Source: JADHLK01 sp038131695 (GTDB lineage Bacteria > Pseudomonadota > Alphaproteobacteria > Puniceispirillales > Puniceispirillaceae). Taken from it: a DNA stretch of 64,000 nucleotides. The notes under the pieces are model-generated. The model saw only the letters and a list, made by a program, of their open reading frames with translations. It was not told the origin of the DNA and did not search any database. Of this stretch, positions 37,766-48,031 are shown piece by piece. Location: assembly GCA_038131695.1 (NCBI GenBank), contig JAYPQA010000030.1:35321-99320 (forward strand), read 5' to 3'. The position numbers and the translations under genes are program-made. Numbering within the stretch: position 1 is the first letter of the stretch; each line of letters starts with the position of its first letter.

Positions 37766-38485
37766 CTATTCGCGGTTCCCCAAAAGCCTGACCAGCATGA
37801 GGAACATATTGATGAAATCCAGATACAGGGTCAGCGCCCCATAGATGGATTTGCGGCCTGCCTCATCCCGGGAATCAGCCGCAGAATAGATGGATTTAAT
37901 TTTCTGCGTATCCCAGGCGGTCAGCCCGGCAAAAATCAGCACCCCAATGATTGAGATAGCAAATTCCAGCCCGGTGGAAGCCAGGAAGATATTGACAATC
38001 ATCGCCAGGATCAGGCCGAACAGGCCGATTATCAAAAACGAGCCCATCGCGGACAAATCGCGCTTGGTGGAATAGCCCCAGATGGACATTCCGGCAAAGG
38101 CCCCGGCGGTGATGAAAAAGGCCCGCGCAACAGACGCCCCGGTGAAGGCCAGCAATATGGCCGACAGGGAGACGCCCATCAATGCGGCATAGATATAGAA
38201 CACCGTGCGCGCCTTGTTTGCAGACATGGACTGTATCCGAAAGGACAGATACATGACCAGCACAAACGGGGCGAACATAACCACATATTGCAGCGGGCTG
38301 CCAAAGACGGCCTGGCCCAGACCCGGCACAGACAGCACCGCCCACTTCATCGCAAAGGCGAAGAAGCCGGTCAGCGCAAGGGCCGTGGTCATGTGGTTAT
38401 AGACACCCAGCATATAGCTGCGCAGCCCGACATCAATCTGGCTGGCGGCTGCTGAGCTGGTATTCATAAAACGGTTGTCAGACAT
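37766..38485 (-). CDS. Bax1-inhibitor family inner membrane protein
   Basis: A 239-residue protein with seven predicted helices and the BI-1/YccA blocks YMLGVYNHMTTALALTGFFAF, AALMGVSLSAI and LTAWDTQKIKSIY, then LTLYLDFINMFLMLVRLLG at the end. E. coli YccA restrains the protease FtsH (family knowledge). The start MSDNRF at 38485 follows AAAAGGAG; the longer frame is discarded. Confidence 0.9.
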   Translation of the reverse strand: MSDNRFMNTSSAAASQIDVGLRSYMLGVYNHMTTALALTGFFAFAMKWAVLSVPGLGQAVFGSPLQYVVMFAPFVLVMYLSFRIQSMSANKARTVFYIYAALMGVSLSAILLAFTGASVARAFFITAGAFAGMSIWGYSTKRDLSAMGSFLIIGLFGLILAMIVNIFLASTGLEFAISIIGVLIFAGLTAWDTQKIKSIYSAADSRDEAGRKSIYGALTLYLDFINMFLMLVRLLGNRE

Positions 38486-38609
38486 CCGATTTCTCCTTTT
38501 GAGAAGAAGCTGGTGATTTCGACTTATCAAGAATGTAATATCTGCGGGCGCGGGTTTCAAGAAATCATTGCCAAAAAACCGCAGGCCCAGCTGTTTTTAC
38601 CGCTGTTTT

Positions 38610-39767
38610 TTACCCCTGCCATCCGGCGACTGTTACCTGCTGGCTCTTGCGCAGGCGCACCGAGTCAGATTTCAGCTGGCCACAGGCGGCCAGAATATCG
38701 CGCCCGCGCGGGGTCCGCACGGGTGAGGCATAGCCAGCCTTCATCACAATGCGGGCAAATTTTTCGATCTGCTCCGGCTCAGAGGTCTCATAGCCGCTGC
38801 CCGGCCAGGGGTTGAAGGGGATAAGGTTAATCTTGGACGGGATGCCGGCTATCAGCCCCACCAGGGCCCTGGCATCCTGCTCTGAATCATTCACCCCTTT
38901 CAGCATCACATATTCCCAGGTGACCCGCCGCGCATTGGACAGGCCGGGCCAGCCGCGCACCGCCTCCAGCAGGCGGGCCAGATTATATTTGCGGTTAATC
39001 GGCACCAGCTCATCGCGCAACCCGTCGCGCACCGCATGCAGGCTGATTGCCAGATTGACCCCCAGCTCAGCCCCGCAGCGCTCCATCTCCGGCACAATGC
39101 CTGAGGTGGACAGGGTGATGCGCCGCTTGGACAGGCCCACCCCCTCGCCGGACATGATGATTTTCATCGCCTTGGCAACCTGTTCATAATTATAGAGCGG
39201 CTCGCCCATGCCCATCAGCACAATATTGGTCAGCCGCCTGTCTGGCCGGCCAGCTGGCCAGTCGCCCAGCTCATCCATCGCCAGCATAATCTGGCCAACA
39301 ATTTCATCAGCCCGCAGATTGCGGACCAGCCGCTGGGTGCCGGTATGGCAAAAAGAGCAATTCAGCGTGCAGCCCACCTGGCTGGAAATACACAAAGTGC
39401 CGCGATCCCGGTCCGGGATATAGACGGTCTCCGCCTCCTGACCGTCTGCCAGCCGGACCAGCCATTTAATCGTGCCATCCACCGATTTCTGGCGGCGGCT
39501 GACCAGCGGGCGGTCGGCGCGGAAATGGCTGGCCAGCAGCGGGCGCAGCGGCTTTGCCAAATCCGTCATCTCATTGAAATCGCTCAAGCCGTGGCGAAAC
39601 ACCCAGCGCCAAATCTGGCCCGCCCGGAATTTCGGCAGGCCCAGCCCGGCCAGGGCTGCTTGCAGTTCTGTCTTTTCCAGCCCCAACAGGCTGATCAGGC
39701 TGGTATCATCTGGCGTGGATTGGGCCGGTTTTTCCGCCGCTGCAGAAATGGAGTCTTCTACCTGCAC
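38610..39767 (-). CDS. rlmN: 23S rRNA/tRNA adenine-2-methyltransferase (radical SAM)
   Basis: A 385-residue radical SAM enzyme that methylates A2503 of 23S rRNA and A37 of some tRNAs. The cluster motif CTLNCSFC stands near residue 135, [10 protein letters not shown] follows, and the SLHAVRD and [11 protein letters not shown] blocks match RlmN. It starts with GTG, and the first 10 bases overlap the end of ialB. Confidence 0.92.
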   Translation of the reverse strand: MQVEDSISAAAEKPAQSTPDDTSLISLLGLEKTELQAALAGLGLPKFRAGQIWRWVFRHGLSDFNEMTDLAKPLRPLLASHFRADRPLVSRRQKSVDGTIKWLVRLADGQEAETVYIPDRDRGTLCISSQVGCTLNCSFCHTGTQRLVRNLRADEIVGQIMLAMDELGDWPAGRPDRRLTNIVLMGMGEPLYNYEQVAKAMKIIMSGEGVGLSKRRITLSTSGIVPEMERCGAELGVNLAISLHAVRDGLRDELVPINRKYNLARLLEAVRGWPGLSNARRVTWEYVMLKGVNDSEQDARALVGLIAGIPSKINLIPFNPWPGSGYETSEPEQIEKFARIVMKAGYASPVRTPRGRDILAACGQLKSDSVRLRKSQQVTVAGWQG

Positions 39768-40269
39768 AGCTGATCCAGATGCGCCTTGGCCTTGGTAAAG
39801 CCGGAGAGGGAATATTCATCTATCGTCTTGTTGCCGCGGCTGGAAATGCCGGTGACCACCAGCTTGTTCCCGCGCTTCATGGCCGTGATCGCCTTGGCAT
39901 CATCATTCGGCCCCATCGACCAGGCCCGCCCCTCGACAGTGAAAAAGGAAAAGGGTTTGCCATCCACCCGGAAATCGACCGGGGATTGTTCCTGATAGCT
40001 GTAGCCGGCCATCACCGAGACCACATCCCGATCCGCCTTGCCCGGCCCATGCGTTACAAAGACGCGTGTCTCGCCGCGATTGTTGCGGTCATAATCGCCG
40101 GTCAGCTTTTTCGGCTCGGAAGTCATGAAACAGACATTGCCGGCATCGGTTTGCTGGCGATAGACTGTCCAGTCGGCAAAGGTCTTTGTTTGCAGGATTT
40201 TTGCCTGCAGCGGCTGGCTGGCCAGCAGGCAGGCCAACAGCAAAAGCAGGGGGAGATTAGTGCACGCAT
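39758..40269 (-). CDS. invasion-associated locus B (IalB) family protein, frameshift in signal peptide
   Basis: The mature part reads [27 protein letters not shown] and later [16 protein letters not shown], the IalB pattern of alphaproteobacterial periplasmic proteins with conserved Cys near both ends. The visible frame starts only at a TTG (40243) inside a leucine-rich signal. One C missing from the run at 40249-40253 would join it to an ATG at 40269, giving [23 protein letters not shown], a textbook signal peptide. Function in free-living bacteria is unclear. Confidence 0.82.
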
Positions 40270-40574
40270 CAGTCTTTAACTCTCAATCTGGCTGCATTTG
40301 GTTTGCCGGATGATGAAAAGGGCAGTAGCCCGGCCCCGACAAAATCGCAAAACTTGAGTCAAAGAGCAAGTGCCGCGACGCGGCAGGACCGGATTTTTTG
40401 CAGCTTTTTAACCAAAACTGGCTCTGCCTCAGAACCGCATTGCGAATGTAATAGCTAATTTGGGCAACTATAGTGCAGCAATCACGGCTAAAATTTGTCG
40501 ATTTCATGGAAGAATTGCCCCTGTCAGAGCAGTTTCACCTTGTCTCATGGTGGTATTGCGGGCATGGTAGGGAC
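40270..40574. promoter_or_regulatory. divergent region between ialB and the ECF sigma gene
   Basis: No gene is seen in these 305 bases. Promoters for both directions must lie here, including the self-regulated promoter expected for an RpoE-type sigma factor; no clear -35/-10 pair is assigned. Confidence 0.4.
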
Positions 40575-41156
40575 ATGGGATCGGCAAAAATAAACGACAA
40601 TGCCAAGAAATTGTCGCCGTGGGAAGATTTGCTTGAACGCGTGGGTCAAAAGCGCGACAAGCAGGCCTTTGCACAGCTCTATGAGCATTTTGCGCCGCGT
40701 TTGAAATCTTTCTTGATGCGGCTGGGCAGTGAGCCCGGCACAGCTGAGGAAATCGTGCAAGAAGCCATGGTCATGGTCTGGAGGCGCGCGGAAATCTATG
40801 ATTCCCGCCAAGCCGGAGCCAGCACCTGGATCTTCACCATTGCCCGAAACAAGCGCATTGACCGGCTGCGGCGGGATAACCGTCCGTTGCCTGATATGAC
40901 CGATCCGGCCTTCCTGCCAGACCCTGTGGAAACAGGGGATCTCTCCGTCGCACGCATTGAGGAAGAGGATCGGGTTCGCCACGCTTTGAAAAATTTGTCT
41001 GAAGATCAAGCCAAAATGATTTTTGCTGCGTATTACGAGGAGAAGTCTCATCGGGAAATCGCTGAAGAGAGCGGTGTTCCTTTGGGAACTGTCAAATCAC
41101 GCATCAGATTGGCCTTGAGCAAATTGCGCGGCCAGCTGGATGAATTGGAAAGGTAG
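40575..41156 (+). CDS. ECF RNA polymerase sigma factor (RpoE/ChrR-type)
   Basis: A 193-residue sigma-70 family protein with region 2 (FAQLYEHFAPRLKSFLMRLG, AEEIVQEAMVMVWRRAEIYD, STWIFTIARNKRIDRLRRDN) and region 4 (LSEDQAKMIFAAYYEEKSHREIAEESGVPLGTVKSRIRLALSKLR). It is followed after 12 bases by a ChrR-like anti-sigma gene, the arrangement of the singlet-oxygen RpoE-ChrR pair of Rhodobacter. The ATG at 40575 is used; an in-frame upstream extension has no family similarity. Confidence 0.9.
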   Translation: MGSAKINDNAKKLSPWEDLLERVGQKRDKQAFAQLYEHFAPRLKSFLMRLGSEPGTAEEIVQEAMVMVWRRAEIYDSRQAGASTWIFTIARNKRIDRLRRDNRPLPDMTDPAFLPDPVETGDLSVARIEEEDRVRHALKNLSEDQAKMIFAAYYEEKSHREIAEESGVPLGTVKSRIRLALSKLRGQLDELER

Positions 41157-41168
41157 AGCAGGTCACTC

Positions 41169-41849
41169 ATGACAGCTCAATTGATGGATAAAGATCAGAT
41201 TTTTGAGGCGTTGCTGGCTGATTACGCCAACGGGCTGCTGTCCCGGCCGCTGGAAATCCTGATGGAAACGCATCTGGCGATGAATCCGGACAGCGCCCGG
41301 GCGGCTCGTATGATGATGCAGATTGGTGGCTGGATTCTGGAAAATTCCGAACCGGTCTCCATGTCTGAGGGTTCCTGGCAGAATTTGCTGGATATGATCG
41401 CTGAGGAAGAAGAAGAATCCTACCCCGCCGCCGCGCGCCAGCCGCAGGCTGCAATTCAGGATAATATGCCCGGCTTCCCGCGTCCGCTGGCTGATTATAT
41501 GCCGGCTCTGGACAGCGCGGATGGCTGGCGGCGCATTGGGCTTGGGCTACAGGAATGCAAGCTGGATTTCGGCCTCGCTTCCGGTCAGGCAACCATTTAT
41601 CGCATTGCTCCGGGCTCCGGCGTGCCAAGCCACAGCCATGATGGCAATGAGATAACGCTGGTGCTGGCGGGCGGCTTTACAGATGAGAACGGCACTTACG
41701 GGCCGGGCGACATTGCCATTCAGGCTTCCGGAACCGAGCACCGCCCCATCGCAGATGAGGATGGGGAATGTATCGTTTTTGCGGTCAATGAAGGCTCTAT
41801 CCAGCTGACCGGGCCGATTGGCCGGGTGCTGAATCTGCTGGTCAACTAG
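41169..41849 (+). CDS. ChrR-like cupin anti-sigma factor lacking the N-terminal zinc cysteines
   Basis: A 226-residue protein. Residues 1-85 align with the ChrR anti-sigma domain (LLADYANGLLSRPLEILMETHLAMNPDSARAARMM and SEGSWQNLLDMI). Residues 100-200 form a cupin with HSHDGNEITLVLAGGF and EHRP as metal ligands (about His155, His157, Glu161, His190). In Rhodobacter ChrR two Cys (CDEC-type) hold the anti-sigma zinc; here the equivalent is NPDS, so those ligands are absent. The CTAG stop overlaps the convergent DUF3429 gene. Confidence 0.87.
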   Translation: MTAQLMDKDQIFEALLADYANGLLSRPLEILMETHLAMNPDSARAARMMMQIGGWILENSEPVSMSEGSWQNLLDMIAEEEEESYPAAARQPQAAIQDNMPGFPRPLADYMPALDSADGWRRIGLGLQECKLDFGLASGQATIYRIAPGSGVPSHSHDGNEITLVLAGGFTDENGTYGPGDIAIQASGTEHRPIADEDGECIVFAVNEGSIQLTGPIGRVLNLLVN

Positions 41850-42313
41850 CCTGCTGCCACAAGGCAGGTCATCCCAAACAGGGCAGACAGGCTCAGATGG
41901 CTGCGCAGCCGTCCCATAAAGCCTGCCCAGGCCCCGGCCCGGACCAGCTGCCTGTCCAGCCACCAGCACAGCCCAAAGGCGGCCAGCAACAGCCCGCCCC
42001 CCAGCCTCTCCGGTAGCGGCCAGATCAGAACCAGCCAGCCAGCCAGCGCCGGCAGGACAGAAAAAGCCAGCCAGAGATTATCGCCCGCCCGGACCTGATG
42101 GCCGGCATGGGCCAGCCGCCCCCATTGCAGCCCGCCCAGAAAAGACAGGATGATCGCCCCATAGCTGAGCAGCAGGAAACCGGGATCCGCCCAATCAGCG
42201 GGCCAGATGGATGCGCTGGAACCGCCGCCCAGCAGCAGCGCACCCAGACCGACAAACGGGATCGCCCCGCCATAGCCCAAAAGGGCAATCAGCCGCACCG
42301 ACAGGCCGGTCAT
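41846..42313 (-). CDS. DUF3429 family membrane protein
   Basis: A 155-residue protein with four or five helices and the DUF3429 core SYGAIILSFLGGLQWGRL, then WLAFSVLPALAGWL. No function is established. It overlaps the TesA-type esterase gene upstream by 4 bases and shares the CTAG stop with chrR. Confidence 0.8.
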   Translation of the reverse strand: MTGLSVRLIALLGYGGAIPFVGLGALLLGGGSSASIWPADWADPGFLLLSYGAIILSFLGGLQWGRLAHAGHQVRAGDNLWLAFSVLPALAGWLVLIWPLPERLGGGLLLAAFGLCWWLDRQLVRAGAWAGFMGRLRSHLSLSALFGMTCLVAAG

Positions 42314-42957
42314 TTCTCTATACGGGCCAGCAGGGCCTCTGCCAGCGGCAGCACCCGCTCTGCCATTACCGCGATACCGGCCTGGTTGGGATGCATTCCA
42401 TCCGGCAGGTTCAGGCGCGGGTCGAGCGCCACCCCATCCAGCAGGAAGGGATAGAGCAGCACGCCAAATTCTGCGGCCAGATCGGCATAGATGGGATCAA
42501 ATTCGGCGGCATAATCCGGGCCCAGATTGCGCGGGGCCTGCATCCCGCACAACAGAACCGGCAGGCCCTGTTCGGCCAGCTTTTTGAGAATGCCGGCCAG
42601 ATTTTGCCGCGCCGCCGCCGGGTCCAGCCCGCGCAGCACATCATTGCCGCCCAGCGCGACAATCACCGCATCCGGCTGATCCGCCAGCGACCAATCCAGC
42701 CGGGCCAGCCCGCCTGCGGTGGTATCCCCGGATATGCTGGCATTGATCAAAAACAAATCATGGCCTCGCGCGCTGAGCCTTTCTACCAGCTGTTCCGGAA
42801 AGGATTCTCCAGCCTCCAGCCCATAGCCTGCGGACAGGGAATCCCCCAGCACCATCAGCCGCACCGGCTCAGCCGCGGCGCGCCCCGGGCTGGCGATAAC
42901 AGGCAGCAGAAGAAAAAACAGCAAAAGATATTTGATAATTGGCTGGCCAATGCCCAT
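42310..42957 (-). CDS. tesA: SGNH/GDSL esterase, TesA-like arylesterase
   Basis: A 215-residue secreted hydrolase. A signal peptide (IKYLLLFFLLLPVIASPG) precedes the SGNH blocks: GDSLSAGYG (nucleophile Ser), NASISGDTTAGG (Gly), VIVALGGNDVLRG (Asn) and DGMHPNQAG (Asp-His). It matches E. coli TesA, a periplasmic lysophospholipase/thioesterase. It is divergent from the ABC ATPase at 42998, an arrangement conserved in many proteobacteria (tesA-ybbA-ybbP). Confidence 0.88.
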   Translation of the reverse strand: MGIGQPIIKYLLLFFLLLPVIASPGRAAAEPVRLMVLGDSLSAGYGLEAGESFPEQLVERLSARGHDLFLINASISGDTTAGGLARLDWSLADQPDAVIVALGGNDVLRGLDPAAARQNLAGILKKLAEQGLPVLLCGMQAPRNLGPDYAAEFDPIYADLAAEFGVLLYPFLLDGVALDPRLNLPDGMHPNQAGIAVMAERVLPLAEALLARIEK

Positions 42958-42997
42958 ATATCGCACAGCAGCTGGCCTTTTCCCGTGGAGTATGCCC

Positions 42998-43738
42998 ATG
43001 AACCCGTCCTTGTCTTCCTCTCCTTCAGATAGGCCGTCGCCGGCCAGCTTGCAAGATGATCCGGTGATTTGCCTGTCGGCCCTGCATCTGTCCATGCAAT
43101 CAGCGAGCGGTGCAACCGATATTCTCAAAGGCATTGACCTGTCGGTGCCAGCTGGCCAGAGCGTCGCAATTTTGGGGCCGAGCGGAGCTGGCAAGACCAG
43201 CTTGCTGATGGTGATGGCCGGGCTGGAAGCGGCCAGCAGCGGCACGGTAGAGCTGGCCGGCACGGATATCACCCGGCTGGATGAGGATGCGCTGGCCCGT
43301 ATCCGGCGCGATTCGGTCGGCATTGTTTTTCAGGCTTTTCGCCTTATCCCGTCCATGACAGCCCTGCAGAATGTATCGGTGCCGCTGGAGCTGGCACATG
43401 AACCGCAGGCCGCAGACAAGGCCGCGGCGGCGCTGGCGGCGGTCGGGCTGGGGCACCGGCTGGACCATCTTCCCGATCAGCTGTCCGGCGGCGAGCAGCA
43501 GCGCGTTGCCATTGCCCGGGCGATTGCCCCGCGCCCGCGTATCCTGCTGGCCGATGAGCCGACCGGCAATCTGGACAAGGCGACAGGCGAGATCGTTATC
43601 AGCCAGCTGTTTGAGGCGGCAGACAGCGTTTCGGCAGCCCTCGTTCTGGTCACCCATGATGAGGGGCTGGCCAAACGCTGCCAGCGGATATTGCAGATAG
43701 AAGATGGCCGTCTGGCCGCTGATCAGATGGCGGGCTGA
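42998..43738 (+). CDS. ABC transporter ATP-binding protein (YbbA/LolD-type)
   Basis: A 246-residue ATPase. Walker A GPSGAGKTS, the signature LSGGEQQRVAIARAI, Walker B ILLADEPTGNLD and switch VTHDEG are all present, with the MacB/LolD-type pattern. The ATG at 42998 has GTGGAG 7-8 bases upstream. It serves the FtsX-like permease that follows after 5 bases; together with TesA these may handle lipids or lysophospholipids at the inner membrane (inference). Confidence 0.9.
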   Translation: MNPSLSSSPSDRPSPASLQDDPVICLSALHLSMQSASGATDILKGIDLSVPAGQSVAILGPSGAGKTSLLMVMAGLEAASSGTVELAGTDITRLDEDALARIRRDSVGIVFQAFRLIPSMTALQNVSVPLELAHEPQAADKAAAALAAVGLGHRLDHLPDQLSGGEQQRVAIARAIAPRPRILLADEPTGNLDKATGEIVISQLFEAADSVSAALVLVTHDEGLAKRCQRILQIEDGRLAADQMAG

Positions 43739-43743
43739 GGATT

Positions 43744-46296
43744 ATGCAGGATTTGTCAGACAACCCGCAAAGCTGGGCGCTGGCCTGGCGGCTGGCCCGC
43801 CGGGAGATGCGCGGCAGCCTGAGCAAATTTCGCACATTCCTGGCCGCGCTGACGCTGGGCGTAGCGGCTATCGGGGCGGTGGGATCAGTAGCGGAATCGA
43901 TGCGCAGCGGCATTGCCGGCAATGCCCGGCTGCTGACCGGCGGGGATTTTGAGCTTTCCAGCCTGCATGAGCCGGTTGAAGCCGCGCTGCTGGCCGAATT
44001 ATCCGGGCTGGGCAGCCGATCCGATATTGTCCAGATGCGCGCCATGCTGGGCAATGCGTCCGGCACGCGCAAGCTGGTTGACCTGAAAGCGGTGGATGCG
44101 GCCTGGCCGCTGGTGGGCACTGCTGAGATTGCCAGAACAGCCAGCGGGGCAGAAAAAATACCGCTGCCAGACGCGCTGGCCGATTTTGGTGTGGTGGCTG
44201 AGCCGGGCCTGCTGGCAACGCTGGGGCTGAAGGTCGGCGATACGGCCAGGCTGGGCGGCCTTGAGGTGCGTATAGGCGGGATGTTGCTGAGCGAGCCGGA
44301 CCGGGTGATCAGCTTTGCCAATTTTGGCCCGCGCCTGCTGGTCAGCGCGGCAACGCTGGAAGCCACAGGATTGCGCCAGCCAGGCTCCTTTATCACTTAC
44401 CGGTCGCGGTTTTTGCTGTCTGACCCTCTCGCAGCAGAAGCGGTTATCGAGGATTTGCGCAGGCGGCTGGCAGAGTCGCGCATTCGCCTGCGCGGCACGG
44501 ACCGGGCGGCCCCCGGGCTGGATCGGTTTCTGGATCGGGCCGAGACCTTTTTGGTTCTGGTCGGGCTGACCGCCCTGTTGATAGGCGGGCTGGGCGTTGG
44601 CGGGGCGGTGCGCGCCTGGCTGACCAGCCGGATGCCGGTGATCGCAACGCTGAAATGTCTGGGGGCTCCGCGCCAGCTAATCTTCCGGATTTATCTTCTT
44701 CAGGTGATGGCTATCTCTGCTATCGGGGTGGCAGCTGGGCTACTGCTGGCCAGTCTGGCTCCGGTGCTGGCGGCTGAGTTGCTGTCCGGCCTTGTATCCG
44801 TGCCCTTGCTGATAACGCTGTATCCGCGCCCGCTGCTGATAGCCGGGGCGTTTGGCCTTCTGACCGGGTTTGTCTTTGCGCTCTGGCCGCTCTTGCGGGC
44901 CGGACAGGTGCGGGCCGCGCATTTGTTCCGCAGCCTGATCAGCACCCCGTCCGGGCCGGTGCCGCTGGCTGGCTGGGCCGGTCTGGTGGCCGGGGTGGCG
45001 GGTCTGGCGGTGCTGTCCTTTCTGGCGACAGGTGCCTTGGAATTGACCGGCTGGTTTATCGGCGGGACGCTGGCGGTGCTGGGGGTTTTATGGGCATTGG
45101 GCGGCGGTTTGCTGTTTGTGATGCGCAGGCTGCCCTCCTCCGGGTCTGTGCCGCTGCGTCTGGCCCTGTCAGCGATTACCCGCCCCGGCACCCCGGTTCA
45201 GGCGATTATCATTGCCTTTGGGCTGGGCCTGTCGGTGCTGGTAACCATCGCGGCCACGCGTGATAATCTGGACAGGCAGATTGACCGGCGCGTTGCCGAA
45301 GAGGCACCGGCCTGGTTCTTTATTGATATTCAGCCGCAACAGATCGGCCCTTTTGAAAGTCTGGCTGCTGCGGTTCCGGGTGTTTCAGAGGTGCAGAAAA
45401 CCCCGATGCTGCGCGGGCGCGTGGTGGCCATGCGCGGCGTGGCGGCTGCTGATCTGCCCCGGGATCATGGCAGTGATTGGGTGCTGAGCCGCGACCGCGC
45501 TTTCAGCTGGTCGCCAACCGCGCCGCAAGGGGCCAAGATTGTGCAGGGCAGCTGGTGGCCAGACGACTATCAGGGGCCCCCGCTGGTCTCGGTCACGCAA
45601 GAGGTGTTGGAGGATTTTGGCCTGGCTCTGGGCGATGAGATTACAATCAATGTGCTGGGCCGCGAAATAACCGCCCGTATCGCCAATACAAGAGAGGTGG
45701 AATGGGAGAGTTTTTCCATCAATTTTGTCTTTGTAACCAGCCCCAATGCCTTTGCCGGGGCCCCGCATAGCTGGATCGCGACAACCTATACCGATGATGA
45801 GGCCGCCACAGCTGCGGTGGAGCGGCAGATCACCGGCGCCTTTGCCAATATTTCGGCCATCTCGGTGCGTGAGGCGGTTGCCCAGGCCAGCCGCATCATT
45901 GCCCTGCTGGGCGGGGCGGTCAGCCTGACCGCGCTGGTCACGCTGGTCTCCGGCATTGCGGTTCTGGCTGGCACGGTGGCCAGCACCGAGGCCCAGCGGC
46001 TGGCTGATTCGGTCATCTTGAAGGTTTTGGGCGCGACCAGGCGCGATATTATGCTGGCCTGGCTGATAGAATATGCGCTGTTTGGCCTGTTGACCGCGCT
46101 GGTGGCCTGTGTGGTCGGCACGCTGGCCAGCTGGGCGGTGATTGCCGGATTTTTGGATGCGCCCTATATTTTCAATGGCCAGCTGATAGCGGTGACAGCC
46201 CTGGCCGGGGCGGCGGCGACCAGCTTGCTGGGCCTTTTGGCGGCGGCGCGCTCGCTGGGCCAGCGTCCGGGCCCGCATCTGCGCGAGATTGTCTGA
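43744..46296 (+). CDS. ABC permease, YbbP/FtsX-like, two FtsX domains
   Basis: An 850-residue membrane protein. An N-terminal helix (FRTFLAALTLGVAAIGAVGSVAE) is followed by a periplasmic domain, then FtsX-type bundles near 265-400 and 720-850 (VTLVSGIAVLAGTVASTEAQR and ADSVILKVLGATRRDIMLAWLIEY, the EAA-like coupling helix). Helices near 410-500 lie between. This is the MacB-superfamily permease that normally couples the ATPase to periplasmic work. Confidence 0.9.
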   Translation: MQDLSDNPQSWALAWRLARREMRGSLSKFRTFLAALTLGVAAIGAVGSVAESMRSGIAGNARLLTGGDFELSSLHEPVEAALLAELSGLGSRSDIVQMRAMLGNASGTRKLVDLKAVDAAWPLVGTAEIARTASGAEKIPLPDALADFGVVAEPGLLATLGLKVGDTARLGGLEVRIGGMLLSEPDRVISFANFGPRLLVSAATLEATGLRQPGSFITYRSRFLLSDPLAAEAVIEDLRRRLAESRIRLRGTDRAAPGLDRFLDRAETFLVLVGLTALLIGGLGVGGAVRAWLTSRMPVIATLKCLGAPRQLIFRIYLLQVMAISAIGVAAGLLLASLAPVLAAELLSGLVSVPLLITLYPRPLLIAGAFGLLTGFVFALWPLLRAGQVRAAHLFRSLISTPSGPVPLAGWAGLVAGVAGLAVLSFLATGALELTGWFIGGTLAVLGVLWALGGGLLFVMRRLPSSGSVPLRLALSAITRPGTPVQAIIIAFGLGLSVLVTIAATRDNLDRQIDRRVAEEAPAWFFIDIQPQQIGPFESLAAAVPGVSEVQKTPMLRGRVVAMRGVAAADLPRDHGSDWVLSRDRAFSWSPTAPQGAKIVQGSWWPDDYQGPPLVSVTQEVLEDFGLALGDEITINVLGREITARIANTREVEWESFSINFVFVTSPNAFAGAPHSWIATTYTDDEAATAAVERQITGAFANISAISVREAVAQASRIIALLGGAVSLTALVTLVSGIAVLAGTVASTEAQRLADSVILKVLGATRRDIMLAWLIEYALFGLLTALVACVVGTLASWAVIAGFLDAPYIFNGQLIAVTALAGAAATSLLGLLAAARSLGQRPGPHLREIV

Positions 46297-46444
46297 GCGC
46301 GACAAGACAAATTCTTCCGGGGGCCTTTTGTGACAGATTATCCGGCTTGATAATGCGGAGTGTTTGTCTGGCAGGCATTTCTGGGCTATGAAAGGGGCGC
46401 GCCGCTGGCGACCGGGCACTATGAGCAACAGAAAGCAAGAGAAA

Positions 46445-47674
46445 ATGACGCGCAAACCCATTTCCAAAGTCGTGCTGGCCTATTCTGGCGGGCTGGATAC
46501 TTCGGTCATCCTGAAATGGTTGCAGGAAGAATATCGCTGCGAGGTGATCACCTTTACCGCTGATCTGGGTCAGGGAGAGGATATTGAACCGGCCCGCGAA
46601 AAGGCTGAGATGCTGGGTATCAAGCAGATTTTCATAGAGGATTTGCGCGAGGAATTTGTCGCCGATTTTGTGTTTCCGATGTTTCGGGCGAACGCGCTTT
46701 ATGAGGGGGAATATCTGCTTGGCACCTCTATCGCCCGCCCGCTGATTGCCAAGCGGCAGATAGAGATAGCCCGGCAAACCGGGGCTGAGGCGGTCGCCCA
46801 TGGGGCAACCGGCAAGGGCAATGATCAGGTGCGTTTTGAGCTGGGCTATTATGCGCTGCAGCCCGATATTGAGGTGATCGCCCCCTGGCGGGAATGGGAT
46901 TTGACCTCGCGCACCAGGCTGATCGCCTATGCCGAAGCCCATCAGATACCGGTGCCAAAGGACAAGCGCGGTGAGGCGCCTTTTTCGGTAGATGCCAATT
47001 TGCTGCATATCTCGGCAGAGGGCAAGGTGCTGGAAGACCCGGACAAGGCCCCGGAGGAATTTGTCTTTTCGCGCTCGGTCTCACCAATGCAGGCCCCGGA
47101 TGAGCCGGAGCTGATAGCCCTGCAATTTGCCAAGGGGGATCCTGTGGCCCTGAATGGCAAGCCTTTGTCACCGGCCAGCCTGCTGGCTGAGCTGAACAGG
47201 CTGGGCGGCAAGCATGGGATAGGCCGGCTGGATCTGGTGGAAAACCGGTTTGTGGGTATGAAATCGCGCGGCATTTACGAAACGCCGGGCGGCACAATTC
47301 TGGCCAAGGCCCGGCGGGCAATGGAATCGATTACGCTGGATAGCGGGGCGGCACATCTCAAAGATGAGCTGATGCCCCGCTATGCCGAGCTGGTCTATAA
47401 TGGGTTCTGGTTCTCACCGGAAAGGCTGATGCTGCAGGCCGCCATTGATCTGAGCCAAGAGCCGGTTTCCGGCGAGGTGCGGCTGAAACTCTACAAGGGT
47501 AACATCATCATTGAGGGGCGCAATTCCCCCAACTCCCTCTATTCTGAGGATTTGGTCACCTTTGAGGAAGGCACCGCCGATTATGATCACAAGGACGCAC
47601 ATGGCTTTATCCGGCTGAATGCGCTGCGGCTGCGCGTGGCTGAGATGGCCCGGCGAAACCGCAGCTCTGGCTAA
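46445..47674 (+). CDS. argG: argininosuccinate synthase
   Basis: A 409-residue enzyme joining citrulline and aspartate with [13 protein letters not shown] is the PP-loop, and [19 protein letters not shown] and [16 protein letters not shown] follow in family order. ATG 46445 is chosen because it gives the usual start ([15 protein letters not shown]); ATG 46421 is possible. It ends convergent with a small secreted protein, their stops overlapping. Confidence 0.95.
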   Translation: MTRKPISKVVLAYSGGLDTSVILKWLQEEYRCEVITFTADLGQGEDIEPAREKAEMLGIKQIFIEDLREEFVADFVFPMFRANALYEGEYLLGTSIARPLIAKRQIEIARQTGAEAVAHGATGKGNDQVRFELGYYALQPDIEVIAPWREWDLTSRTRLIAYAEAHQIPVPKDKRGEAPFSVDANLLHISAEGKVLEDPDKAPEEFVFSRSVSPMQAPDEPELIALQFAKGDPVALNGKPLSPASLLAELNRLGGKHGIGRLDLVENRFVGMKSRGIYETPGGTILAKARRAMESITLDSGAAHLKDELMPRYAELVYNGFWFSPERLMLQAAIDLSQEPVSGEVRLKLYKGNIIIEGRNSPNSLYSEDLVTFEEGTADYDHKDAHGFIRLNALRLRVAEMARRNRSSG

Positions 47675-47904
47675 TCCGTGCAGACCGGCCCGATCTGGCC
47701 ATCCTCATTGACCTGTTTGAACAGCACCCGGTCCCTTGCCAGCGCATAGCCGGACGGGCGCAAGCCGCCCGGGCAGGGGCTGGCCCAAACCAGCTGATAT
47801 TCATTTATGCCGTTGGAATGCTGGGCATATTCCCTGGCCCCGTCAGACAGCCCGACAGTCAACAGACTAAAAACAACGAACAGAGCAACCATTTTCATCT
47901 CCAT
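47671..47904 (-). CDS. small secreted protein of unknown function
   Basis: About 77 residues: a hydrophobic leader ([18 protein letters not shown]) and a short mature part with two Cys ([19 protein letters not shown] and a final GPVCTD) that may pair. ATG codons at 47904, 47898 and 47892 are all possible; GGAG lies before the last. The stop overlaps that of argG. No family is recognised. Confidence 0.55.
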   Translation of the reverse strand: MEMKMVALFVVFSLLTVGLSDGAREYAQHSNGINEYQLVWASPCPGGLRPSGYALARDRVLFKQVNEDGQIGPVCTD

Positions 47905-47980
47905 CAATAAGGGTTAGCGAGCCTTGTTGATAAAGACAGATTATGGTCATCACAGGTCCGGGCTGTGACCAAATCAAGGC

Positions 47981-48014
47981 AAAAAAAACCCTGCCGGACA
48001 AGGGCAGGGTTTTG
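47981..48014 (-). terminator. Rho-independent terminator after sodB
   Basis: ACCCTGCC and GGCAGGGT pair around GGACAAG (47988-48010). On the minus strand the stem is followed by a run of eight T. It closes the sodB transcript. Confidence 0.88.
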
Positions 48015-48031
48015 CATTATGTCAGCGCGGG

